Of a stretch of DNA of 17,987 nucleotides, positions 1 to 7,176 are shown piece after piece. Under the pieces are notes generated by a model. The model had not been told where the DNA came from and did no database searches. It worked only from the letters and a program-made list of their open reading frames with translations. This stretch comes from Gemmatimonadota bacterium (GTDB lineage Bacteria > Gemmatimonadota > Gemmatimonadetes > Gemmatimonadales > GWC2-71-9). Position 1 is the first letter of the stretch. Each line of letters opens with the position of its first letter. The stretch is taken from contig QHVD01000142.1 in NCBI GenBank assembly GCA_003222235.1, positions 1 to 17,987 on the forward strand, in the 5' to 3' direction. A program made the translations under genes and the position numbers.

Positions 1-405
1 GTCGTGCTCCGACAACGCAACGGGGACGTCCGGATGCGTGTGATACCAGCCGATCAGGTGACCGTTCGCTTGCGCCACCTGATCGAGGATGCGGTCCCAG
101 ATCTGCATGACGACGTCGGCGGTGCGATCGCCCTCGATCGGCTGACCGAATCGCAGGATCGAATCGATGACGAGATAGGAAACGTTGGTCTCGGGGCATT
201 CGCGCAGATCGCCCACGAGGAATCCGAGCGACCCCTGATCGGGGTGCAGCACGGCCGCGACATGCTCGTGGATTCCGGTGAGCGCCGGCTGCTCCAGGAA
301 GATCGGGAACGGGACGGTTCGCGGACGCGGGCCCGCAACGCCGGGGCTCCAGAGAATGGACCGGGCGAGCGGGAGCGGCTGCTGCAGTGGAGAGTCTGCA
401 CCCAT
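1..405 (-). CDS. JAMM/MPN-domain (Mov34/PAD-1-like) metalloprotease family protein, 3' end off the window
   Basis: The minus strand encodes 135 residues from an ATG at 403-405 to the left edge with no stop, so the C-terminus is missing. The decisive signal is the last visible stretch, HTHPDVPVALSEHD, which fits the JAMM signature H-x-H-x7-S-x2-D exactly and gives two zinc-ligand histidines, the Ser and the zinc-ligand Asp. It is preceded by GHLIGWY, the usual strand before the motif. Family members are zinc-dependent isopeptidases or peptidases, for example deubiquitinase-like or sulfur-carrier-processing enzymes. The upstream catalytic Glu normally lies just before a G-h-L-h-G strand; here that strand reads SLGFLVG and no Glu is at the expected place. 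No clear Shine-Dalgarno precedes the ATG. The gene lies 33 bases after the threonine aldolase stop and is probably the last visible cistron of the operon. The family call is firm; the substrate is unknown. Confidence 0.8.
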   Translation of the reverse strand, partial: MGADSPLQQPLPLARSILWSPGVAGPRPRTVPFPIFLEQPALTGIHEHVAAVLHPDQGSLGFLVGDLRECPETNVSYLVIDSILRFGQPIEGDRTADVVMQIWDRILDQVAQANGHLIGWYHTHPDVPVALSEHD

Positions 406-438
406 CGTGTCAAGATAGCGAGCGGCTGGGCCAGGCGC

Positions 439-1470
439 CTAGCTGAGCACGCCTGCCATGAGGTCTGCGGCGCGTTCCACGTCCCGCCGGCTCACGTCGA
501 GGTGGGTCACCGCGCGCAGGCGGCGTGGCCCGAAGGGCACGAGCAGCACGCCCGCCCGCGCCAGCCTGGGGAGGACGGTCTCCGCCGTGTCGCTTTCACG
601 GACCAGGTCGATCATGACGATGTTGGTCTCCGGAGGAACGAGGCGTACGGCCGGAAACGCCGCCAGGCGCTCGGCGAGCAGCTTGGCATGTTCGTGGTCT
701 TCCCCGATTCGCGAGAGGTTGTGGTCGAGGGCCCAGAGCGCGGCGGCCGAGAGGAGGCCGGACTGCCGCATGCCGCCACCCAGGCGCCGGCGGATCTCCC
801 AGGCGAAGGCCCGGTCCCCGCTGCCGAGCGCCAGGCACGACCCCACAGGGCACCCGAGGCCCTTCGAAAAACTCACCATCACCGTGCCGACTCCGCGTGT
901 GAGCGCGGACACAGGGAGGCCGAGCGCCACGGCGGCGTTCCAGAGCCGCGCGCCGTCGAGGTGCACCCGCAGCCCGGCATCGCCTGCCACCTGCACGATC
1001 CCCGCCAACGCCTCCGGGGGAAGCACCCGACCGCCTGCGGCGTTGTGGGTGTTTTCCACGGCGACCGCGCCGGCCCGCGGCACGTGTGGCGAGGCCGGAC
1101 GCAGCGCCGCCCGGACCAGGTCCCCGGTCAGGAGACCGTCCGGCGTGGAGATTGGGCGGATCTGTACGCCCCAATTGGCAGCGACGCCCGCCATCTCGTA
1201 ATGCACCAGATGGGCGTTCGCCTCCAGCAGAAGCTCCGTGCCTGGACGCGTGAGCAGCGCGATGCCCGTTTGGTTGGCCTGCGTGCCCGACGGGAAGAAG
1301 AGCGCGTCGTCCTGGCCGAGCAGCTCCGCCACGCGCCGCTCGAGCCGGCGGGTGGTCGGGTCCCCGTCGAGCACGTCGTCGCCCACTTCCGCCTCGGCGA
1401 TGGCGCGCCGCATCGCGGGTGCGGGCCTCGTGACGGTGTCGCTCCGCAGATCGATCGGCGGAGCGCTCAT
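439..1470 (-). CDS. ltaE: Low-specificity L-threonine aldolase (PLP-dependent)
   Basis: A 343-residue protein, the usual length of bacterial threonine aldolases, which split L-threonine or allo-threonine into glycine and acetaldehyde with pyridoxal phosphate. It opens with IDLRSDTVTRPAPAMR, followed by VGDDVLDGDPTTRRLE, both hallmarks of the beta-eliminating-lyase/threonine aldolase fold. The PLP-binding Asp and Arg are in HLDGARLWNA (D172, R175), and the Schiff-base lysine is K203 in SFSKGLGCPVGS. The ATG at 1468-1470 is chosen because it starts right at the conserved N-terminus and overlaps the stop of the upstream YihY gene as ATGA. The frame stays open further upstream, but that extension is inside the YihY gene and does not resemble the family. 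Cytoplasmic enzyme of amino-acid catabolism or glycine supply, probably translationally coupled to its neighbour. Confidence 0.93.
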   Translation of the reverse strand: MSAPPIDLRSDTVTRPAPAMRRAIAEAEVGDDVLDGDPTTRRLERRVAELLGQDDALFFPSGTQANQTGIALLTRPGTELLLEANAHLVHYEMAGVAANWGVQIRPISTPDGLLTGDLVRAALRPASPHVPRAGAVAVENTHNAAGGRVLPPEALAGIVQVAGDAGLRVHLDGARLWNAAVALGLPVSALTRGVGTVMVSFSKGLGCPVGSCLALGSGDRAFAWEIRRRLGGGMRQSGLLSAAALWALDHNLSRIGEDHEHAKLLAERLAAFPAVRLVPPETNIVMIDLVRESDTAETVLPRLARAGVLLVPFGPRRLRAVTHLDVSRRDVERAADLMAGVLS

Positions 1471-2366
1471 CCGAGCCGCACCCGCTGCGAGCGCCGCATG
1501 CGGATGAGGTCGTAGGTCTCCGCCACCTCGCCGCCCAGCAGAAACAGGTAGGCCGTGTAATACACCCAGAGCAGGAACAGAAACAGCGCGACGACGTTCG
1601 CGTCGGAGGCGACGCGGTCGAGGGTCGCGAACTTCACGACATACAGCGCGTACAGCCGCTTCGCCACCTCGAACCCGAGCGAGCAGAACACCGCCGCGAC
1701 CAGGGCGGTGCGCCAGTAGATGCGGCGGCTCGGCAGGAACTTGTAGATGACGAAGAACAGGACCACGCCGAGCGCAAAGGCCCACGCCTCCAGCCCGAAC
1801 CGCCACACCCACTCGGACGCGAAGCTCGAGCCCGACAGGGACGCGGTCCGGCGCGCCTCCCAGGCCGCGAGCACGGCGCTCAGCACCAGCAGAAACCCGG
1901 TGCAGCCGACCATCGCCAGGTCGAGCAGCTTGGCCGCGGGCCAGGAGCGCCGCTCGTCGGTGTCGAAGACCTCGTTCAGCGCGGCGCGCAGGCCGCCGAA
2001 CAGGCGAGTCGAGAACCAGAGAAACAGGGGGAGGCCGACCGCGGTCAGGCGGCCGCGCCGCCGCACCACGCTCGCCACGGCGCGCTCCACGCCCTGGAAA
2101 GCCTCGTCGCTCCCCTCCCCACCCCCGGGCGCGGTCGGAAGCAAGCGCGACAGCAGATGGTGCAAGTCCACCTGCTGTGTGGTGATCTGGTGCTGGACGA
2201 GGTAGCCGGCGGCGGCGAGCAGCAGCGCGATGAAGGGGATGAGCGTGAGCAGGAGATCGAAGGAGAGCGCGCTGGCGAGAAACGGGATGTTATCGTCGAA
2301 GGCCGCTTCGAGCGAGCGGCGCACGACACCCACTACGGACCGATGCCAGCCCCCCTCGGGCCTCAC
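1467..2366 (-). CDS. YihY/BrkB (UPF0761) family inner-membrane protein
   Basis: A 299-residue integral membrane protein with six predicted hydrophobic segments at about residues 30-56, 107-128, 147-169, 190-211, 219-243 and 257-279, the typical topology of the YihY/BrkB family. Supporting family-like stretches are ALSFDLLLTLIPF in the first segment, the RTALVAAVF run, and the C-terminal YTAYLFLLGGEVAETY. The family was once mislabelled ribonuclease BN; its true function is not settled, and transport or envelope roles have been suggested. The GTG at 2364-2366 overlaps the stop of the YtxH-like gene (GTGA), and a GGAGGAGG stretch lies upstream of it. The next gene, threonine aldolase, overlaps this stop by four bases. 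No obvious damage. Confidence 0.87.
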   Translation of the reverse strand: MRPEGGWHRSVVGVVRRSLEAAFDDNIPFLASALSFDLLLTLIPFIALLLAAAGYLVQHQITTQQVDLHHLLSRLLPTAPGGGEGSDEAFQGVERAVASVVRRRGRLTAVGLPLFLWFSTRLFGGLRAALNEVFDTDERRSWPAAKLLDLAMVGCTGFLLVLSAVLAAWEARRTASLSGSSFASEWVWRFGLEAWAFALGVVLFFVIYKFLPSRRIYWRTALVAAVFCSLGFEVAKRLYALYVVKFATLDRVASDANVVALFLFLLWVYYTAYLFLLGGEVAETYDLIRMRRSQRVRLG

Positions 2367-2671
2367 GCGACCGGCTCGTCCTCCTCCTGGGCGGCGGGGA
2401 GCGCCCCGCGGCGGCGGCGCTTCACCTTCTCCTCCGTGAGGCGATGCTCGAGCGCCGCCCGGGCCGACGGCGCCGCTTGGTCCTCGCGCGCTGTCTCGAC
2501 CAGCTCGCCGAATTCCTCCGCGGTACCGGTGGCGAGGTCGCGCAATCCGCGCAGCTTGCGGGACAGCTTCGTGCGGGTCACTTCCCCCTCGGGGGCGAAC
2601 AGGTACCCGAGCACCGCCCCGATCCCGACGCCGAACAGGAACGCCCCAAACCCGGAGCCGCGCTCGCTCAT
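2363..2671 (-). CDS. YtxH-domain-like small membrane-anchored protein
   Basis: A 102-residue protein with one N-terminal glycine-rich hydrophobic segment (residues about 8-25, FGVGIGAVLGYLFAPEG), followed by a charged, probably helical tail rich in Arg, Glu and Ala. The pattern of a glycine-rich membrane segment ending in LFAP, then a hydrophilic helix starting with a T-R-x-K-L-like stretch, is that of the YtxH family, found in general-stress or envelope contexts with no established biochemical role. The ATG at 2669-2671 overlaps the aldolase stop (ATGA), with GGAGG eight bases upstream inside the aldolase gene. Its own stop overlaps the GTG of the YihY-type gene. The placing between two genes with four-base overlaps argues for co-expression with the membrane protein downstream. 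Confidence 0.75.
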   Translation of the reverse strand: MSERGSGFGAFLFGVGIGAVLGYLFAPEGEVTRTKLSRKLRGLRDLATGTAEEFGELVETAREDQAAPSARAALEHRLTEEKVKRRRRGALPAAQEEDEPVA

Positions 2672-4050
2672 TCGCCCGCCTCCAGGTCGTCAGGAGCGGC
2701 CACCGTCACCGCGCGGGGCCGCGCATGGGACTGGAGCGGCGGCTTGATCCAGCGGTCGACCGTGCCGCGCGTGTTGGTGACGCGCAGCTGCTCGAACAGG
2801 AAGGCGAACGTGTCCTCGAGGTCCCCCGCGATCGCCGCCCGCACGTCCGCTGGGAGGTCCCACAGGCGCCGCTTGAACGGCCCGATCGCCTTCTTGCGGC
2901 TCTTGTAGATGAACTGCTGCTCGGTGTCGCCCTTCTTCCATTCGTCCTTGCACTCGGACCTAACCCACTCGTTGATCTCGTCGCGCACATCGGCCGGCAG
3001 CTTCGGGTGGTCGAAGACGATGTTTTGGAAGTTGGTCGCGAGGTGGATCTCGATCGCCTCGCGCGCCGGGAAGTGCCCGAATGCCTCGGGCGGGAGGGTC
3101 GAGGCGCCGTGCTGCACCGCGCCGCCCAGCCCATACCGCGCGCGCGCTTCGCGGGACAGCGTCTGCAGCGCGTCGAGGTCGAGCTGGACCTTGGCGATCG
3201 AGCCGTCGGGCAGCACCACGCCGCCATGGCTCGTCCCCGTCTGGACGGAGATTTTGCTGATCCCGACGTACGGCCCCCCCGCCAGTCGCTGCAGCGTGCG
3301 CGTGTATCCCTCCATGAACGCCTCGAGCTCGTGGACGTCCGAGTTCTTGCCCCCCACCTCGCCGATTTCCGCGCCCACCGAGACGGTGACGCCCTCGGGC
3401 TCGCGGTCGCGGACGAATTTGGTGAGCTCGGCGGCGCGCTCGTAGTTCACGCGCTGCTGCTCGTCGAGCGTGGACTGGGAGAGGTCCACGAGCGTGGACG
3501 TATCGACGTCGATATTGTAGAAGCCGGCGCCCAACTCCTCTTCGATCAGCGCCCGCACGGCGCCGAGTTCGGCCTGGGCGTCCGCCCCGTACTTCTTGGC
3601 GTTCACCTGGACGTGGTCGCCCTGGATGAAGAGGGGCCCCTCGAAGCCCTCGCGCAGCGCCGCCGCCGTCATGACGGCCACGTACTCCGCGGGGCGCTGC
3701 TCGGTGTATCCGATCTCGCTGCGCGCGATCTCCAGCACCAGCGCCCCCACATCCAGCCGCGTGGCGGCCCGGAAGACGGCGCGGGCCGTGTCGTAGGCCA
3801 GCACGCGGACGTTCATCGCGGGCGTGGTGAACGGAGGGACCTCGCCCTGCCCGCGCGCCAGATACAGCTCGTGGATCGAAGCGGGGCGCACCCCCGCCTG
3901 CTGCCCGATCTCCCAGATCAGCCAGCGCGCCTGCTCGCGCGCCTCGGGCACGCCGAAGACCGCCTGCCTCGCGAGATCGTCGAGCGCCGCGCTCTGGCGG
4001 ACCGACGCGTTCTGGAAGCGCCGCAGCGTGGCGTCGAATGCGTTCGACAT
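2668..4050 (-). CDS. Class II fructose-bisphosphate aldolase family protein (extended form)
   Basis: A 460-residue protein, longer than the usual 280-360 of class II aldolases. The core carries the family's landmarks in order: QGDHVQVN (D145 as candidate catalytic acid, H146 as zinc ligand), AEIGEVGG (E228), QTGTSHGGV (H275, zinc ligand, in the G-T-x-H-G motif) and GAVQHGAST (H314, zinc ligand, matching the L-H-G-x-S motif). It is therefore probably a zinc-dependent aldolase acting on a ketose bisphosphate or related phosphosugar. Fructose 1,6-bisphosphate is the likely substrate, but tagatose-type substrates cannot be excluded. The N-terminal ~75 and C-terminal ~130 residues are extra to the classical barrel. 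A GGAGGGGGG stretch lies about eight bases before the ATG. Co-transcription with pyruvate kinase supports a glycolytic role. It ends in an ATGA overlap with the YtxH-like gene. Confidence 0.78.
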   Translation of the reverse strand: MSNAFDATLRRFQNASVRQSAALDDLARQAVFGVPEAREQARWLIWEIGQQAGVRPASIHELYLARGQGEVPPFTTPAMNVRVLAYDTARAVFRAATRLDVGALVLEIARSEIGYTEQRPAEYVAVMTAAALREGFEGPLFIQGDHVQVNAKKYGADAQAELGAVRALIEEELGAGFYNIDVDTSTLVDLSQSTLDEQQRVNYERAAELTKFVRDREPEGVTVSVGAEIGEVGGKNSDVHELEAFMEGYTRTLQRLAGGPYVGISKISVQTGTSHGGVVLPDGSIAKVQLDLDALQTLSREARARYGLGGAVQHGASTLPPEAFGHFPAREAIEIHLATNFQNIVFDHPKLPADVRDEINEWVRSECKDEWKKGDTEQQFIYKSRKKAIGPFKRRLWDLPADVRAAIAGDLEDTFAFLFEQLRVTNTRGTVDRWIKPPLQSHARPRAVTVAAPDDLEAGE

Positions 4051-4081
4051 GGGACCGTCCCCCCTCCCCCCGCCGTCGAAT

Positions 4082-4861
4082 CTAGGCCCCGCCCACGTCG
4101 ATGACCAGCCCGTCGTAGGCCGGGGCGATGCCGTCGGGCAGGCGCGCCGCGAGCTCCGCGTGCGGCGTCTCGTGGGTGAGATGCGTGAGAAAGGTTCGCC
4201 GCGCCGCGATCTGCCGCGCCGCCGCGACGGCCTCCGGGATAGAGAGATGGAGCGGGTGCGGACGCGACAGCAGCGCGTTCACCACCAGGACCTCGAGGCC
4301 TCCGAGCTGCGCCCGCGCGGCGTCCGGAATGGCCTTGACGTCGGTGAGGTAGGCGACCGGACCGATGCGATAGCCGAACACCGTGCTATCGCCGTGGGGC
4401 AGCGCGAGGGGGCGCACCGGCATCCCGGCGATCTCCGTCTCGCAGTCCGGTGCGAGCGCCCGAGCGGTCAGCTCGGGTTTGCTGGTCCCGGGGGACGCGG
4501 GCGTCCCGTCGAAGATGTAGCCGAAGCGGCGCGCCAGCTCGGCGAGCGTGCCCGCCGCGCCGTACACCTCGAGACGGGCGGGGTGCCGCACCGAGATGGC
4601 CCGGAGGTCGTCGATCCCGTGGATGTGGTCCGCGTGGGCGTGAGTGAAGAGCACCGCGTCCACCGCGGCCACGCCCGCGGCCACGAGCTGGAGACGCAGC
4701 TCGGGAGGCGTGTCGATCAGCAGGCGGCGTCCCCCCGCCTCGAGCAGCGCGGCCGTGCGACTGCGTTTGTCACGCGGATCGGGCGAGGTACAGGTGACGC
4801 AGCGGCAGCCGATCTGCGGCACGCCGTACGACGTGCCGGTGCCGAGGAACACGAGCTTCAC
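4082..4861 (-). CDS. PhnP-like metallo-beta-lactamase-fold hydrolase
   Basis: A 259-residue protein starting MKLVFLGTGTSYGVPQIGC. Residues C19, C21 and C24 form the CxCxxC that holds a structural zinc in PhnP-type enzymes, followed by the SPDPRDKRSRTAALL stretch common in this group. The di-metal site is visible as THAHADH (H74, H76, D78, H79), LPHG (H156), LTD (D174) and the C-terminal HLTHE. PhnP is a phosphodiesterase acting on cyclic ribose phosphates in phosphonate breakdown. No other phn genes are present here, so the substrate is better left as a phosphodiester of unknown kind. The GTG start at 4859-4861 has a GAGG about nine bases upstream and lies one base after the pyruvate kinase stop. 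The aldolase gene follows after 31 bases. Confidence 0.88.
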   Translation of the reverse strand: MKLVFLGTGTSYGVPQIGCRCVTCTSPDPRDKRSRTAALLEAGGRRLLIDTPPELRLQLVAAGVAAVDAVLFTHAHADHIHGIDDLRAISVRHPARLEVYGAAGTLAELARRFGYIFDGTPASPGTSKPELTARALAPDCETEIAGMPVRPLALPHGDSTVFGYRIGPVAYLTDVKAIPDAARAQLGGLEVLVVNALLSRPHPLHLSIPEAVAAARQIAARRTFLTHLTHETPHAELAARLPDGIAPAYDGLVIDVGGA

Positions 4862-4862
4862 G

Positions 4863-6266
4863 TCACACGACCTCGACCTTGAGCAAGTTGGTTGTGCCGG
4901 AGACCCCCCAGGGCACTCCGGCGGTCGTCACGATGCGGTCACCGGCCCGCGCCAGGCCGCGCTTCAAGATGAGGTCGCGCACCACCGCAAGCATCGCATC
5001 GTATCCCGGCACGCGGTCCACGAGCACCGGCGCCACGCCCCACACCAGGGCGAGCTGCCGGTAGGTGACGAGCTCGGTGGTCACGGCGAGGATCGGCACC
5101 GGAGGCCGCAACGCGGCGACCTTGCGCGCCGTGAACCCGCCCTGCGTGATCGTGACGATCAGCGGCGTCTTCAGCATGCGGGCCACGGCGCTGGTCCCGA
5201 GCGCGATGGCGTCCTCCACCGACACGTCCTCCCGGGCCGCGAGGCGCCGCTCCTCGCGCCCGACGGCCGGGCTCTGCCGCTCCGTCTCGCGGATGATTCG
5301 GTCCATCGCGCGGACGGCGTCGAGCGGATACTCCCCCACCGCCGTTTCGGCCGAGAGCATGACTGCGTCGGTGCCGTCCAAGATCGCGTTGGCGACGTCC
5401 GAGGCCTCGGCGCGGGTGGGGCGGGGATGCCGGACCATCGATTCCAGCATCTGGGTCGCCGTGATCACCGGCTTGCCGTGGCGGTTCGCCTCGCGGATGA
5501 GCCGCTTCTGCACGACCGGGACCTCCTCGAACGGCAGCTCGACCCCCAGGTCGCCGCGGGCCACCATCACCGCATCGCTGGCCGCGAGGATGCGCTCCAA
5601 ATCCTCGAGCGCGGTGGCCTTCTCGATCTTTGCGACGAGCTTCAGGCCGTCGGGGACGAGCCCGCGCACCTCGGCGAGATCTTCGGCGCGGCGCACGAAC
5701 GAGAGCGCCACATATTCGACGCCGTGCGCCACGGCGCCGGCGACGTCCTCACGATCCTTGTCGGTGAGCGCCGGGGCGCTCACCTGCAGCCCGGGGAGGT
5801 TCATCCCCTTGTGGGACGTGAGCGTGCCGCCATCGACCACCCGCCCGTACACCCGCGGCCACTCGATCCGGGTCACCTCGACGGACAGCAGGCCGTCATC
5901 CAGCAGGATGGTCGCGCCGACTCGCGCGTCGCGCGCCAGATCGGCGTACGTCGTGGGCACCTCGTCCCGCGCCGCCGATTCTTCCGGCGCGAACACCACG
6001 ACCTCCCCGGAGCGCAGGAGCCGCGGCTCGGGCAGCGCTCCGACGCGGATGCGGGGACCCTGCAGGTCCAGGAGCACCGCGACCGCGACCCCGGCCTCAT
6101 CGGCCGCACGCCGCGCGGCCGCGATCCACCCGCGCCGCAGCTCGGGTGAACCGTGGGAGGCGTTGACGCGGATCACGTTGACGCCGGCGTCGATCAGGGC
6201 GGCGATGCGCTCGGGAGTCCCCGTGGCGGGACCCAGCGTCGCGACGATCTTGGTGCGGCGGATCAG
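4863..6266 (-). CDS. pyk: Pyruvate kinase, apparent CTG start
   Basis: Pyruvate kinase converts phosphoenolpyruvate and ADP to pyruvate and ATP. From a CTG at 6264-6266 the product is 467 residues, the normal length, beginning (M)IRRTKIVATLGPAT, the standard N-terminus of the family. Other landmarks are VIRVNASHG (from about residue 31), the catalytic-lysine region VAKIEK (about 211-216), MVARGDLGVELP (about 234), ITATQMLESM (about 268) and LDGTDAVMLSAETAVGEYP (about 296). The first ordinary start in frame, the GTG at 6174-6176, would remove the first 30 residues including the conserved first strand. The CTG is preceded by AAGGAGGG (6271-6278) at good spacing and overlaps the upstream stop as CTGA, matching the coupling style elsewhere in the operon. 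Catalytically it looks intact. Confidence 0.93.
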   Translation of the reverse strand: MIRRTKIVATLGPATGTPERIAALIDAGVNVIRVNASHGSPELRRGWIAAARRAADEAGVAVAVLLDLQGPRIRVGALPEPRLLRSGEVVVFAPEESAARDEVPTTYADLARDARVGATILLDDGLLSVEVTRIEWPRVYGRVVDGGTLTSHKGMNLPGLQVSAPALTDKDREDVAGAVAHGVEYVALSFVRRAEDLAEVRGLVPDGLKLVAKIEKATALEDLERILAASDAVMVARGDLGVELPFEEVPVVQKRLIREANRHGKPVITATQMLESMVRHPRPTRAEASDVANAILDGTDAVMLSAETAVGEYPLDAVRAMDRIIRETERQSPAVGREERRLAAREDVSVEDAIALGTSAVARMLKTPLIVTITQGGFTARKVAALRPPVPILAVTTELVTYRQLALVWGVAPVLVDRVPGYDAMLAVVRDLILKRGLARAGDRIVTTAGVPWGVSGTTNLLKVEVV

Positions 6267-6481
6267 ACAGTCCCTCCTTCCGCAAGCGCCGCGACCAGCG
6301 CCGGCAGCACCGTGCCGGCCGGCCCGCGGCAGACGATGTCTGCGGCGGCGACCCCGCTGGGACCGGGATTCACCTCGACGACCGTGGCGCCCACCCCCCG
6401 CGCCTCGAACGGCGGCCGGGCAGCCGCCCCGATGGTGCCGGCGAGGTCGCCTGCCGCAGGGCCGTGCTCAGCAATCCACAT
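6263..6481 (-). pseudogene. C-terminal remnant of a Sir2-type NAD-dependent deacetylase
   Basis: A short reading frame of 72 codons from the ATG at 6479-6481 whose second half reads GATVVEVNPGPSG, then ADIVCRGPAGTVLPALVAAL. That is the characteristic last strand and terminal helix of bacterial sirtuins (V-V-E-V-N-P-x-P, then R-G-P-A-G-x-V-L-P-A-L). The Rossmann glycine motif, catalytic His and zinc-binding cysteines that should precede it are absent. The upstream 6482-6708 interval shows no sirtuin sequence in any minus-strand frame that I can recognise. It most likely represents a 5'-truncated gene or a deletion scar. The frame remains open and stops in CTGA overlap with pyruvate kinase, so it may still deliver ribosomes to that gene. 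Alternative: an unrelated small protein with chance similarity, or a mis-assembled junction. Confidence 0.6.
6271..6278 (-). promoter_or_regulatory. Shine-Dalgarno deciding the pyruvate kinase CTG start
   Basis: On the minus strand the sequence AAGGAGGG lies six to seven bases before the CTG at 6264-6266. No ATG, GTG or TTG is available in frame between this site and codon 31 of pyruvate kinase, so the ribosome-binding site supports initiation at CTG. Confidence 0.65.
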
Positions 6482-6708
6482 TTCTCGGCGCCCCGCCGTG
6501 TGTGGAAAACCACCCCTGCGAGGGTCGGTGCCGGCGCACCGGTGCGAGGCGCAGAGATCGCCGCTCTGAATCGATCTAACTGTTTGCCGAATGCGGAAGT
6601 AGAGCGCAGAGCTCAAGCACCGTCTCAGCACCACTCATCCGCGGTGACTGTGACGGCCGACTGCATAAAGATACGCACATTCGTAACCCCCCCCGATTCG
6701 CTTCCGGC

Positions 6709-7170
6709 TCAGCGCAGTACCCCGATCAGCTTCTCCGCCAGACGGCTCCTGAAGTCCTGCAGCAGACGAATCGTCCTGCTGATGCTCGCGGCGGGCAGGC
6801 CTTCGATCGCGCGCGCCGCGAGGCGCCGCTCAAGCTGGCCGGCCCGGAGCAGCATCTCGACGCCACGGCGGGTGAGGGTGACGCGAACGCCCCGATCATC
6901 CTCGGGATCGGGCGTCGTTTCCACCAGGCCTTTGGCCTCGAGCCGCTGCACGAATGTGGTGGCTGCCGCGCGTGAGACTTGGAGCAGATCGGCGATCTCC
7001 TTGGGCCGCGCTCCGTCGGGGCCCCCCTGGTCCACAGCGGAGAGCGCCGCGTGGGCGCGATGCGACAGCCCGTAGGCTCGGAACGCGCGGTCTCCCGCCC
7101 GCTCCACCGCGCCGCGCGCGGCGGCGATGGCGTCCGTCAACTGAAGCGCGAGCTCGGAGCGGTCGGGCAT
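6709..7170 (-). CDS. MarR-family transcriptional regulator
   Basis: A 153-residue protein with the MarR layout: an N-terminal helix pair, then a winged helix-turn-helix at about residues 53-108 (KEIADLLQVSRAAATTFVQRLEAKGLVETTPDPEDDRGVRVTLTRRG), including the D-x-R-x-x-x-V-x-L-T wing, then a C-terminal dimerisation helix. MarR proteins are dimeric repressors that usually bind palindromes near their own promoter and respond to small ligands or oxidation. An A+T-rich palindrome lies about 55-75 bases upstream (7226-7244) and is a good candidate autoregulatory operator. The start ATG is only six bases from a GTCAGAC repeat array, and no purine-rich Shine-Dalgarno is visible because the array occupies that position. 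Targets cannot be read from the sequence; the flanking zinc-ribbon and MOSC genes are candidates. Confidence 0.88.
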   Translation of the reverse strand: MPDRSELALQLTDAIAAARGAVERAGDRAFRAYGLSHRAHAALSAVDQGGPDGARPKEIADLLQVSRAAATTFVQRLEAKGLVETTPDPEDDRGVRVTLTRRGVEMLLRAGQLERRLAARAIEGLPAASISRTIRLLQDFRSRLAEKLIGVLR

Positions 7171-7176
7171 GGGGAG

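Noticed and set aside
6575..6581. Integron attC-like R'' motif (ATCTAAC)
   Set aside because: No matching GTTRRRY partner occurs at a suitable distance and there is no integrase gene.
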